A DNA stretch of 30,614 nucleotides from Collinsella sp. (GTDB taxonomy: Bacteria; Actinomycetota; Coriobacteriia; Coriobacteriales; Coriobacteriaceae), in NCBI GenBank assembly GCA_019425005.1, contig JAHYYK010000029.1, positions 1 through 30,614 on the forward strand, in the 5' to 3' direction. A program made the position numbers and the translations under genes. How positions within the stretch are numbered: position 1 is the first letter of the stretch; each line of letters starts with the position of its first letter. Shown here in pieces: positions 1 to 7,254 of this stretch. The notes beneath the pieces are model-generated. The model worked only from the letters and a program-made list of their open reading frames with translations, made no database searches and had not been told where the DNA came from.

Positions 1-110
1 GGGAGCGAGCGTTTTGGGGCGTGGCTGTGGCGTTGTTTGCCGCGAATGTCCGCTTTGGGCGTATCATCGTGGGCATCTCGCAAAACCTCGTTGCAAGGGA
101 GACTCATCCC

Positions 111-1844
111 ATGGCTACAGAAAAGTCCTCGTCGCGCCCATGGATGTCCGATGCCGCGATCTATCAGATCTACCCGCGCTCGTTTAAGGATTCGACTGGT
201 TCGGGTCTGGGCGATATCGCGGGCATTACCCAGCAGATGGACTATCTTGAGCGGCTGGGTATCGAGGCCATCTGGCTGAGCCCGTTTTACCCATCGCCTC
301 TCGTCGATGGCGGCTATGATGTGGCGGACTACTGCGATGTCGACCCACGTCTCGGGTCGCTTGACGACTTCGATGACATGATCACTGCGGCTCACGCGCA
401 CGGCATCAAGGTCATCGTCGACATCGTGCCCAACCATTCGTCCAACCAGCACCCCTGGTTCAAAGCCGCTCTTGCCGCCGGCCCCGGATCGCCCGAGCGC
501 GCCCGTTATATCTTCCGTGATGGTCGCGGCGAGCATGGCGAGCTGCCTCCCACCAATTGGAATGCCAACTTTGGCGGCCCCGCCTGGACGCGCGTCGCGG
601 ACGGTCAGTGGTATCTGCACATGTTTACGCCCGAGCAGCCGGACTTTGACTGGTCGTGCCCCGAGGTTCATGCGTTCTTTTGCGACGTCCTGGCGTTTTG
701 GAGCGATCGAGGCGTCGATGGCTTTCGCATTGATGTGGCGCACGGTCTCGCCAAGGATCTCGACCGCGATGACCTCGACTGGTGGCATCTCGCCGAGGGC
801 GATGACATGGTTGACGACGGCACCCATCCGCTGTGGGACCGCAACGAGGTCCACGAGATCTATCGCGAGTGGCGCCGCGTGTTCGACCGCTATGATCCGC
901 CACGCAGCGCCGTTGCCGAGGCGTGGGTGCTGCCCGAGCGCCAGTATCTCTACGCGCGTCCCAGCGAGCTTGGCCAGACATTCAACTTTGAGTTTGCCAA
1001 GGCCACTTGGACCTATGATGACATGCACGCTGCAATCGAGGAGGGCTTGAAGGCAGCTATAGAATCCGATTCCGCCTCGACCTGGGTGCTCTCCAACCAC
1101 GACGTGCCGCGCGTGGCGACGCGCTATGCCCTGCCGCAGATCAAGGCGACGCGCTACCACCAGATTGCGCTCGACTGGCTCTTACGCGACGGGTCGTCTT
1201 ATGACGAGGACCGTGAACTCGGCGAGCGCCGCGCGCGGGCGGCCCTTTTGCTCGAGCTGGCGCTTCCGGGCTCGGCATACGTGTATCAGGGTGAGGAGCT
1301 CGGCCTTTTTGAGGTGGCCGATATCCCGTGGGCCGCACTCGAAGATCCTACTGCGACCAATACGCACGGACCGAAGCGCGAGAAGGGGCGAGACGGCTGC
1401 CGTGTGCCCCTGCCGTGGGTGGCGGCGGACGATCCCGCGCAGGGCGGATCGTTTGGGTTTTCACCGGCGGACGCCGATGCGGCGCCCCATCTGCTGCAGC
1501 CTGCATGGTTTTCCGATTACGCTGCCGATAGGGAAGAAGCGGACCCGACATCGATGCTTGCGCTCTATCGTGACGCCCTCTGGCTGCGGCGCAAGCTGCG
1601 CGGGTGCGCCAACGATCTCGCGTGGCTCGATCTTGACGGGCGCACCGGCCTTGCGGATGGTGCCGAGGGCGCTGAGGGTGGCGTCATCGCCTATCGCCGC
1701 GACAACGGCTGGGCGTGTGTGACGAACTTCGGTGCAGCACCCGTGGAGCTGCCGGCGGGCAGGGTCCTGCTCACCTCATCACCGCTTGCAGACGGCAGGC
1801 TCGCGCAGGACAGTTCTGCCTGGATCATGCTCGCTGAGTTGTAG
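111..1844 (+). CDS. GH13 alpha-glucosidase (GH13_30/oligo-1,6-glucosidase type)
   Basis: A 577-residue cytoplasmic glycoside hydrolase family 13 enzyme, expected to hydrolyse terminal alpha-glucosidic bonds of maltose, isomaltose or sucrose-like oligosaccharides. The N-terminal barrel starts at once (IYQIYPRSF, then VDIVPNHSS). The catalytic triad is visible: nucleophile Asp208 in GFRIDVAHG, acid/base Glu270 in AVAEAWVLP, and Asp331 in LSNHDVPR. A C-terminal beta domain follows. The DVAHG wording resembles actinobacterial GH13_30 enzymes; substrate is inferred. No signal peptide is seen. I chose ATG 111 because AAGGGAG sits about 8 bases upstream and the homologous region starts just after it; a longer reading from position 21 has no ribosome-binding site. 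A weak promoter (TTGCCG at 37, TATCAT at 62, 19-bp spacer) lies upstream. It stands alone, with no sugar transporter or regulator beside it in the window. Confidence 0.9.
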   Translation: MATEKSSSRPWMSDAAIYQIYPRSFKDSTGSGLGDIAGITQQMDYLERLGIEAIWLSPFYPSPLVDGGYDVADYCDVDPRLGSLDDFDDMITAAHAHGIKVIVDIVPNHSSNQHPWFKAALAAGPGSPERARYIFRDGRGEHGELPPTNWNANFGGPAWTRVADGQWYLHMFTPEQPDFDWSCPEVHAFFCDVLAFWSDRGVDGFRIDVAHGLAKDLDRDDLDWWHLAEGDDMVDDGTHPLWDRNEVHEIYREWRRVFDRYDPPRSAVAEAWVLPERQYLYARPSELGQTFNFEFAKATWTYDDMHAAIEEGLKAAIESDSASTWVLSNHDVPRVATRYALPQIKATRYHQIALDWLLRDGSSYDEDRELGERRARAALLLELALPGSAYVYQGEELGLFEVADIPWAALEDPTATNTHGPKREKGRDGCRVPLPWVAADDPAQGGSFGFSPADADAAPHLLQPAWFSDYAADREEADPTSMLALYRDALWLRRKLRGCANDLAWLDLDGRTGLADGAEGAEGGVIAYRRDNGWACVTNFGAAPVELPAGRVLLTSSPLADGRLAQDSSAWIMLAEL

Positions 1845-1944
1845 GGGCCTCTTGCGGCGAGTTTACGTTTGCCTGTGCTTTCCGTGGTGGCTGATGTCTT
1901 TGCGAGGTTCGCGAGGGCGTCGCAAAACTTTTCAAAAAAAGTCC

Positions 1945-1973
1945 TTGCATAGGATGCGGGTATCACGTAAAAT
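1945..1973 (+). promoter_or_regulatory. Promoter of the tRNA-Gly/tRNA-Val unit
   Basis: A -35 TTGCAT (1945-1950) and -10 TAAAAT (1968-1973) are separated by exactly 17 bp. Transcription would start about 1980, a few bases before the tRNA-Gly 5' end at 1986. Confidence 0.75.
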
Positions 1974-1985
1974 TAATCCTCGTAA

Positions 1986-2061
1986 GCGGACATGGCTCAG
2001 TTGGTAGAGCACAACCTTGCCAAGGTTGGGGTCGCGGGTTCGAGCCCCGTTGTCCGCTCCA
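1986..2061 (+). tRNA. tRNA-Gly (anticodon GCC)
   Basis: A full cloverleaf can be drawn. The acceptor stem is GCGGACA/TGTCCGC (1986-1992 with 2051-2057), the D-arm GCTC..GAGC, and the anticodon stem CAACC/GGTTG enclosing the loop TTGCCAA, giving anticodon GCC (glycine). The T-arm contains GGTTCGAGCC. The discriminator T is followed by an encoded CCA (2059-2061). It is the first gene of a two-tRNA transcript. Confidence 0.97.
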
Positions 2062-2064
2062 TTT

Positions 2065-2139
2065 GGGCGTTTAGCTCAGGGGGAGAGCGCTTCCCTGACA
2101 CGGAAGAGGTCAGAAGTTCAAATCTTCTAACGCCCACCA
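2065..2139 (+). tRNA. tRNA-Val (anticodon GAC)
   Basis: The acceptor stem is GGGCGTT/AACGCCC (2065-2071 with 2129-2135). The anticodon stem CTTCC/GGAAG encloses loop CTGACAC, giving anticodon GAC (valine). The T-arm contains AGTTCAAATCT and CCA is encoded at 2137-2139. It lies 3 bases after tRNA-Gly and must be co-transcribed with it. Confidence 0.97.
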
Positions 2140-2147
2140 AATGTTCG

Positions 2148-2185
2148 CAGCTCAGAGGCTATGTCCTCTGGGCTGTTTTGTTTTG
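2148..2185 (+). terminator. Rho-independent terminator after the tRNA pair
   Basis: An 11-bp stem CAGCTCAGAGG / CCTCTGGGCTG (one G-T pair) with a 6-base loop spans 2148-2175 and is followed directly by TTTTGTTTTG. It closes the tRNA transcript 8 bases after the tRNA-Val CCA. Confidence 0.88.
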
Positions 2186-2499
2186 CCACCAAGCACGCCG
2201 CCAAATAAGCCGCCAAATATTGATCCAAGGTCTGTACGCGATGGTCTTCGCATCCCGTGGGGGCGCCGGCAGATTGCATGTGTCCTGGTCCATCGTGACC
2301 GCAACATGTTGGTCAAGCATAATCTTTTGGATTCTTTTGGCGTGAGCGGCTTGGTTTTGGTAGGATTTGTCAGCGGCTTGACTAAGGGGGTTTTATAACT
2401 GCCATGCAGGTAGCCGTGTTGGTAACGTTTTACCGACTTGTCAAATACCCCTCATTTTTAATGCGTCTGCAAAATGACCAATTGCTTTGACCTGCTGAA
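2186..2499. other. Non-coding gap between tRNA terminator and nrdD promoter
   Basis: This stretch has no reading frame with a convincing start, ribosome-binding site or recognisable protein. The only local structures I noticed are a short GGTAA/TTACC hairpin near 2420-2433 and a small direct repeat (GCCGCCAAATA) around 2200. No copy of the tRNA 3' end is repeated here, so there is no sign of an integrated element. Confidence 0.5.
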
Positions 2500-2515
2500 A
2501 CACTATATGTTGTGT
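2500..2515 (+). promoter_or_regulatory. NrdR box 1
   Basis: ACACTATATGTTGTGT matches the NrdR-box consensus ACACWATATATWGTGT at 15 of 16 positions. It ends immediately before the -35 hexamer of the nrdD promoter. NrdR is the ATP/dATP-sensing repressor of ribonucleotide reductase genes. Confidence 0.85.
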
Positions 2516-2545
2516 TTGACATAAAAAAAGAATACAGGATATAGA
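2516..2545 (+). promoter_or_regulatory. nrdD promoter
   Basis: A consensus -35 TTGACA (2516-2521) is followed after 18 bp by -10 TATAGA (2540-2545). The -35 abuts NrdR box 1 and the -10 lies inside box 2, the usual layout for repression of RNA polymerase binding. Confidence 0.75.
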
Positions 2546-2547
2546 TG
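2532..2547 (+). promoter_or_regulatory. NrdR box 2 (weaker)
   Basis: ATACAGGATATAGATG matches the NrdR consensus at 10 of 16 positions, keeping the central ATAT and the flanking C and G. Its start lies 32 bp from that of box 1, about three helical turns, the spacing commonly seen for paired NrdR boxes. Alone it would be too weak to call. Confidence 0.6.
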
Positions 2548-2772
2548 CCTCTTTGTCGTATGATAGATGGCGGACAGAGAACGAAGACCTTAACTGCCTC
2601 TTTTGAACGTGTCCTTGAACCGTTTGATCGGCTCTAGGGAATGTCCGCATGGAGGCTTATGGTTTATCGAGAACACAGATTGCGCGACGGCGCCGCAAGG
2701 CAGGGGCAGGCCCTGCCGGGCATCGTTTGGCTCTGAAGCGCAATGAGGCTACGACGCGAAAGAGGCAAGAGG
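2546..2772 (+). other. Long nrdD leader with hairpins
   Basis: About 220 bases separate the promoter from the nrdD start. GCGGACA (2570-2576) can pair with TGTCCGC (2642-2648), and GGCAGGG (2699-2705) with CCCTGCC (2711-2717) around a 5-base loop. I recognise no known riboswitch core. A 54-codon frame from ATG 2649 overlaps nrdD out of frame and is not supported. Confidence 0.45.
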
Positions 2773-4995
2773 ATGAAGATCATCAAGCGCAGCGGCACCG
2801 AGGTTGTCTTTGACATCGATAAGATCGTCAATGCCATCCGCGCCGCAAACTTGGAGGTCGAGGAGAGCTCTCGTCTTACCGACCGCCAGGTGGTTTACGC
2901 GGCGCAAAACGTCGCCGAGGCATGCGAGAACGCGGGCCACACCGTTTCGGTCGAGGAGATCCAGGATTTGGTCGAGGACGAGATCATGCGTCTCGACTGC
3001 TACGAGGTCGCCCGCCACTACATCATCTATCGCTATGTTCAGAGCCTGAAGCGCCAGAAGAACACGACCGACGACAAGATTCTGTCGCTGATCGAGTGCA
3101 ATAACGAAGAGGTCAAGCAGGAGAACTCTAACAAGAACCCGACCGTCAATTCCGTCCAGCGCGACTATATGGCCGGCGAGATTTCAAAGGATCTGACTCA
3201 GCGTGTGCTGCTGCCCCAGGAGATCGTGGATGCCCACAATGAGGGCCTGATCCACTTCCACGATTCCGACTACTTTGCCCAGCACATGCATAACTGCGAC
3301 CTGGTGAACCTGGAGGACATGCTCCAGAACGGCACCGTTATCTCGGGCACGCTGATCGAGAAGCCGCACAGCTTCTCGACTGCCTGCAACATCGCGACGC
3401 AGATTATCGCCCAGGTTGCTTCCTCCCAGTACGGCGGCCAGTCTATTTCACTGACCCATCTCGCCCCCTTTGTCGAGGTGAGCCGTCAAAAGATTCGCGG
3501 CGAGGTTGCCCGCGAGCTCGAGGAGCTCGGCGTTTCCGCATCTCCCGAAAAGGTCCGCGAGGTCGTTGAGGACCGTCTGCGCGATGAGATCCGTCGCGGC
3601 GTCCAGACGATTCAGTATCAGGTCGTGACCCTTATGACCACCAATGGCCAGGCGCCGTTCGTGACGGTCTTTATGTATCTCAATGAGGCCCGTACGCCCC
3701 AGGAGAAGCACGACCTTGCCATGATCGTGGAGGAGACGCTTCGTCAACGCTATGAGGGCGTTAAGAACGAAGCCGGTGTGTGGATTACCCCGGCATTCCC
3801 CAAGCTTATCTACGTGCTCGAGGACGATAACATTCGCGAGGATTCGCCGTACTTCTATCTGACCAAGCTCGCCGCCAAGTGCACCGCCAAGCGCATGGTG
3901 CCCGATTACATCTCCGAGAAGAAGATGCGCGAGCTCAAGCTGTCGAAGGGCGAGACCGCCGGCAACGGCGATTGCTACACCTGCATGGGTTGTCGCAGTT
4001 TCCTGACGCCCGACCGCTCGGGCAACGGCTTTAACAATGTTGCCAACGCGCTGAACTATGACCCGACCAAACCTAAGTACTATGGCCGCTTTAACCAGGG
4101 TGTTGTGACCATCAACCTGCCCGATGTCGCGCTGAGCTCGCATCAGGACATGGACAAGTTCTGGAAGATCTTCGATGAGCGCCTTGAGCTGTGCCATCGT
4201 GCCCTGCTGTGCCGTCATGAGCGCCTGATGGGCACGCTTTCGGATGCCGCGCCGATTCTTTGGCAGTACGGCGCCCTGGCGCGTCTGAAGAAGGGCGAGA
4301 CGATCGATAAGCTGCTCGTGGGCGGCTATTCCACCATCAGCCTGGGGTATGCCGGCCTGTATGAGTGCGTCAAGTACATGACGGGCCACAGCCACACCGA
4401 GAAGGAGGGCACGCCCTTTGCCATGGCAGTCATGCAGCGCATGAACGACAAGTGCGCCGAGTGGAAGGCCGAAAGCGATATTGACTTCTCGCTGTACGGT
4501 ACCCCGCTTGAGTCGACGACCTACAAGTTCGCCAAGTGCCTGCAGCGTCGTTTTGGCATCATCCCGGGCGTGACGGACAAGGGCTACATCACCAACAGCT
4601 ACCACGTCCACGTGTCCGAGGAGATCGACGCATTCGACAAGCTCAAGTTCGAGGGCATGTTCCAGCAGCTTTCGCCGGGCGGTGCCATCTCCTACGTCGA
4701 GGTTCCCAACATGCAGGACAACCTCAAGGCTGTCATCCGCGTGATGCAGTATATCTACGACAACATCATGTACGCCGAGCTCAACACCAAGAGCGACTAC
4801 TGCCAGGTGTGCGGCTACGATGGCGAGATCAAGATCGTGGAGGATGACGGCAAGCTGGTGTGGGAGTGCCCCAGCTGCGGCAACCGCGACCAGGAGAAGA
4901 TGAATGTCGCCCGTCGCACGTGCGGCTACATCGGTACCCAGTTCTGGAACCAGGGTCGAACCGAGGAGATCCGCGACCGCGTGCTGCATCTCTAA
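2773..4995 (+). CDS. nrdD: Anaerobic ribonucleoside-triphosphate reductase
   Basis: A 740-residue class III ribonucleotide reductase, which makes deoxynucleotides from NTPs under anoxia using a glycyl radical. Residues 1-90 form an ATP-cone allosteric domain (KRSGTEVVFDIDKI). The barrel follows, with Cys175 in HMHNCDLVNLED, matching the catalytic Cys175 of E. coli NrdD, and a cysteine loop C401-x2-C404-x2-C407 (CYTCMGC). The C-terminus carries a zinc ribbon (C677-x2-C680, C699-x2-C702) and the radical glycine Gly718 in RRTCGYIG. Start ATG 2773 has AGAGG 7 bases upstream; an in-frame ATG at 2743 has no clear ribosome-binding site. Its activase nrdG lies downstream but across 426 bp and behind its own promoter, unlike the tight nrdDG operon of enteric bacteria. 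Control by NrdR is predicted from the paired boxes. Confidence 0.97.
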   Translation: MKIIKRSGTEVVFDIDKIVNAIRAANLEVEESSRLTDRQVVYAAQNVAEACENAGHTVSVEEIQDLVEDEIMRLDCYEVARHYIIYRYVQSLKRQKNTTDDKILSLIECNNEEVKQENSNKNPTVNSVQRDYMAGEISKDLTQRVLLPQEIVDAHNEGLIHFHDSDYFAQHMHNCDLVNLEDMLQNGTVISGTLIEKPHSFSTACNIATQIIAQVASSQYGGQSISLTHLAPFVEVSRQKIRGEVARELEELGVSASPEKVREVVEDRLRDEIRRGVQTIQYQVVTLMTTNGQAPFVTVFMYLNEARTPQEKHDLAMIVEETLRQRYEGVKNEAGVWITPAFPKLIYVLEDDNIREDSPYFYLTKLAAKCTAKRMVPDYISEKKMRELKLSKGETAGNGDCYTCMGCRSFLTPDRSGNGFNNVANALNYDPTKPKYYGRFNQGVVTINLPDVALSSHQDMDKFWKIFDERLELCHRALLCRHERLMGTLSDAAPILWQYGALARLKKGETIDKLLVGGYSTISLGYAGLYECVKYMTGHSHTEKEGTPFAMAVMQRMNDKCAEWKAESDIDFSLYGTPLESTTYKFAKCLQRRFGIIPGVTDKGYITNSYHVHVSEEIDAFDKLKFEGMFQQLSPGGAISYVEVPNMQDNLKAVIRVMQYIYDNIMYAELNTKSDYCQVCGYDGEIKIVEDDGKLVWECPSCGNRDQEKMNVARRTCGYIGTQFWNQGRTEEIRDRVLHL

Positions 4996-5006
4996 TAACC
5001 ATCCCA

Positions 5007-5144
5007 GGCTGCCCCGTAGCGAGGCCCCGGACCTTTACTCGCTATTTCGGACAGTCCTGGCTCACGACGGAGGCGCCACTGGCGCCTCCTGTTCGTGCGG
5101 AACTCATATCGAGCAAAGGTCCAGGCCCTCGCTACGGGGCAGCC
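5007..5144. repeat. Long palindromic element P1 after nrdD
   Basis: Two 35-bp arms (5007-5041 and 5110-5144) are inverted copies with 3 mismatches, starting GGCTGCCCCGTAGCGAGG. The interior folds further: GGAGGCGCC (5069-5077) pairs perfectly with GGCGCCTCC (5081-5089) around ACT. No T-run follows, so it is not a classical terminator, although the RNA would form a very stable hairpin 12 bases after the nrdD stop. It may be a palindromic repeat of mobile origin. Confidence 0.85.
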
Positions 5145-5256
5145 GAGCTGACGTAGCTGAGATGCAGCACACAGCCTGCTCACTCCTCGAAGTTCTTAGC
5201 GGAAATGAGTTGACCTGCGACAACGGTCTGCTTGCGATAACGGTTGAGCTGCAGCA

Positions 5257-5286
5257 TTGTTTTTATTGGACCTCGAACCCTATACT
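5257..5286 (+). promoter_or_regulatory. nrdG promoter
   Basis: -35 TTGTTT (5257-5262) and -10 TATACT (5281-5286) are spaced by 18 bp. The start site would fall near 5293, leaving an about 130-base leader that contains inverted repeat P2. The 5145-5256 stretch before it shows nothing recognisable, and no NrdR box is seen here. Confidence 0.6.
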
Positions 5287-5321
5287 CGATGTTCGCTGAG
5301 TTCATTGAGTATCGCTCGCGA

Positions 5322-5407
5322 GGGGTCTGGAGTATATCGTCCCGCCCGCAGTTTCGCAGGCCGAAGGCCGAGAATGTTTGAGGACGGGATGATATACTCC
5401 AGACCCC
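5322..5407. repeat. Inverted repeat P2 in the nrdG leader
   Basis: The 23-bp arms 5322-5344 and 5385-5407 differ at one position and begin GGGGTCTGGAGTATATC. The 40-base loop contains a smaller hairpin GGCC-GAA-GGCC. The right arm ends 1 base before the nrdG ribosome-binding site AGGAAGG (5409-5415), so an RNA hairpin would sit against the translation start. Confidence 0.85.
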
Positions 5408-5421
5408 CAGGAAGGTTACCT

Positions 5422-6003
5422 ATGAACTACGCGAACATTAAGTATTTCGACATTGCTGATGGGGAAGGCGTTCGTACTTCTCTGTTTGTGAGCGGGTGCC
5501 GTCGTGGGTGCAAGAATTGCTTTAACTCTGTTGCGTGGGACTTTGCTGCGGGCGAGCCCTTTGATCGTGCCGTCGAGGACAAGATTATCGAGAGCCTCGA
5601 TCATCCCTTTATTGACGGCCTGACGATTCTGGGCGGAGAGCCCATGGAACCCGAGAACCAGGCGGGGCTCGTTGAGTTTGTCGAGCGTGTTCGTGCCGCT
5701 TATCCTGCGGGGTCAGGAAAGACCATTTGGTGTTTTACCGGCGACGCGCTCGAGGAGCTTATGCCGGGTGGTCGTCACCATACTGAGGTGACGGACCGTA
5801 TCCTTGCCTGCCTCGACATGTTGGTGGATGGCCCGTTTGTTCAGGATCTTTATGATATCTCGTTGCGCTTTAGGGGCTCGAGTAACCAGCGTGTGATCGA
5901 TATGAACGCTACGCGCGACCGCGCTGTGCGTGAGGGCGTTGCGCTTTGCGACGCTGTGCAGCTTTGGCGGGACGATCCAGTCTATTCAACCCATACTATG
6001 TAG
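5422..6003 (+). CDS. nrdG: Anaerobic ribonucleotide reductase-activating protein
   Basis: A 193-residue radical-SAM enzyme that installs the glycyl radical on NrdD. The [4Fe-4S]/SAM motif C26-x3-C30-x2-C33 (CRRGCKNC) falls at the same residue numbers as in E. coli NrdG, and the SAM-contacting GGEPM motif follows (ILGGEPMEPEN). The C-terminus is slightly longer than in the enteric protein. ATG 5422 is fixed by AGGAAGG 6 bases upstream. The gene has its own promoter (5257-5286) and a hairpin-rich leader, so its dose relative to nrdD may be set separately. Confidence 0.96.
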   Translation: MNYANIKYFDIADGEGVRTSLFVSGCRRGCKNCFNSVAWDFAAGEPFDRAVEDKIIESLDHPFIDGLTILGGEPMEPENQAGLVEFVERVRAAYPAGSGKTIWCFTGDALEELMPGGRHHTEVTDRILACLDMLVDGPFVQDLYDISLRFRGSSNQRVIDMNATRDRAVREGVALCDAVQLWRDDPVYSTHTM

Positions 6004-6004
6004 C

Positions 6005-6035
6005 TTGTGGTCGATGCCGGAGGGCGTGGTACCAT
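6005..6035 (+). promoter_or_regulatory. Possible folE promoter
   Basis: TTGTGG (6005-6010) and TACCAT (6030-6035), the latter preceded by TG in extended -10 fashion, are 19 bp apart between the nrdG stop and folE. The match is modest. Confidence 0.4.
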
Positions 6036-6069
6036 AGCGCGAACGTGAAATCGGAAAAGTGAGGCCCAG

Positions 6070-6627
6070 ATGGTCGATCAGGAAAAAGTCGAGGCCGCCA
6101 TTAAGCTGTTGCTTGAGGGCATAGGCGAGGACCCAACTCGTGAGGGCCTGCTGGAGACCCCGGCGCGCGTTGCCCGTATGTATGGTGAGATCGCCGGCGG
6201 CATGGGCCAGAGTGCCGAGGAGCACCTGTCCAAAACCTTTGCCGTCGCTTCGAACGATTTGGTTATCGAGCGCGACATTACGTTCTACTCGCTGTGCGAA
6301 CACCATCTGCTGCCGTTTTATGGCAAGGCCGCGATCGGCTATATCCCTAACGGTCGCGTGGCGGGTCTGTCTAAGCTTGCTCGCACGGTTGAGGTTTATG
6401 CCCGTCGTCTGCAGCTACAGGAGCAGCTGTGTGCACAGGTTGCCGATGCCCTCATGGATTATCTCGCTCCCCAGGGAGCGATTGTGCTCATGGAGGCTGA
6501 GCATATGTGCATGACCATGCGCGGCGTGCAAAAGCCCGGCACCAAGACCGTGACGCTCGCTCGCCGCGGCGTCTTTGAGACCGATCCCGCGCTCGAGGAG
6601 CGATTCTTTAGGATGCTGAGCCGTTAA
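6070..6627 (+). CDS. folE: GTP cyclohydrolase I
   Basis: A 185-residue enzyme that converts GTP to 7,8-dihydroneopterin triphosphate, the first committed step of folate synthesis. The zinc ligands are Cys76 and His79 (SLCEHHLLPF) and Cys147 (HMCMTMRG); their spacing equals that of Cys110, His113 and Cys181 in E. coli FolE. It is somewhat shorter at the N-terminus than the E. coli protein, as in many Gram-positive FolE. ATG 6070 follows GTGAGG. It heads an operon with the HD-domain gene (2-base gap) and folB. Confidence 0.96.
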   Translation: MVDQEKVEAAIKLLLEGIGEDPTREGLLETPARVARMYGEIAGGMGQSAEEHLSKTFAVASNDLVIERDITFYSLCEHHLLPFYGKAAIGYIPNGRVAGLSKLARTVEVYARRLQLQEQLCAQVADALMDYLAPQGAIVLMEAEHMCMTMRGVQKPGTKTVTLARRGVFETDPALEERFFRMLSR

Positions 6628-6629
6628 CC

Positions 6630-7211
6630 ATGAAGGTCGTCAACGACTTTGCATCGAAGACCGATGAGGGGACGTCGCGTCGCGGCTTTATGGCTTCGGG
6701 CCTGACCCCCTTTGGCGCTATGCCTCGCATTGATTACATTTGTGCCAACGGGCTGTTCCGGCGGCACCTGGGCAACATTGCACAGTTGGAATCGGGGCGC
6801 ATCTTTTGCCGCCATGGTATTGACCATCTGCTCGATGTCGCTCGCATTATGTGGATCAAGAATCTCGAGGAACGGCTCGAATTTGACCGCGAGGTCATCT
6901 ACGCCACGGCACTTCTTCACGATATCGGCAAAGATGAACAGTATGAATCGGGTATATCCCATGATGTTGCAAGCGAACGCGTCGCTGATGCGATTCTCGG
7001 CGGCATGCCCGATGACGTGGCGTTTGAGCCGGCCGATGCCGCAGCCATTAAGACGGCCATTCTGGGCCATCGAAAGCTGCGCGTGAACAGCCAACCGCTT
7101 GAGCGTCTGCTCTATGCAGCCGACAAAGCGTCGCGTGCCTGCTTTGCATGCCCCGCGCGCAACGCTTGCAACTGGAGCGATGATAAAAAGAACCTGTCGA
7201 TTCGCGTGTAG
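6630..7211 (+). CDS. HD-domain phosphohydrolase in the folate operon
   Basis: A 193-residue HD-superfamily metal-dependent phosphohydrolase. Metal ligands are visible as His62/His66 (RHGIDH), His97-Asp98 (LLHDIGK) and Asp165 (YAADKASR). A cysteine motif C171-x2-C174-x5-C180 (CFACPARNAC) follows; its role is unknown. The gene begins 2 bases after folE and is followed by folB, so it is transcribed with folate genes. The substrate is not known. Because no Nudix hydrolase is present here, it could remove phosphates from dihydroneopterin triphosphate; that is inference only. The first 30 residues look poorly conserved, and ATG 6690 or 6720 are alternative starts, since ATG 6630 has no clear ribosome-binding site and may depend on coupling to folE. 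Confidence 0.8.
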   Translation: MKVVNDFASKTDEGTSRRGFMASGLTPFGAMPRIDYICANGLFRRHLGNIAQLESGRIFCRHGIDHLLDVARIMWIKNLEERLEFDREVIYATALLHDIGKDEQYESGISHDVASERVADAILGGMPDDVAFEPADAAAIKTAILGHRKLRVNSQPLERLLYAADKASRACFACPARNACNWSDDKKNLSIRV

Positions 7212-7254
7212 TTAGTTTGCGCGGTCGGGGTTCTAAACGAAGGAGACGATCGCG

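Noticed and set aside
2140..2499. tRNA-Val 3' end as an integration site for a mobile element, and a glycine-rich minus-strand frame (IFGGLFGGVLGG) near 2190.
   Set aside because: There is no second copy of the tRNA end, no integrase and no ribosome-binding site for the short frame, which runs into the tRNA terminator.
2649..2813. A 54-codon upstream frame in the nrdD leader.
   Set aside because: It overlaps the nrdD start out of frame, is Arg-rich and has only a weak ribosome-binding site.
3448..4989. A 513-codon open frame on the minus strand inside nrdD.
   Set aside because: It is a codon-bias shadow of nrdD in a GC-rich genome: no ribosome-binding site, repetitive Val/Leu/His composition, and full overlap with a certain gene.
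5007..5407. The two long inverted repeats read as an insertion-sequence remnant with a transposase.
   Set aside because: No transposase-like coding sequence lies between or beside them, and the two arms do not match each other.
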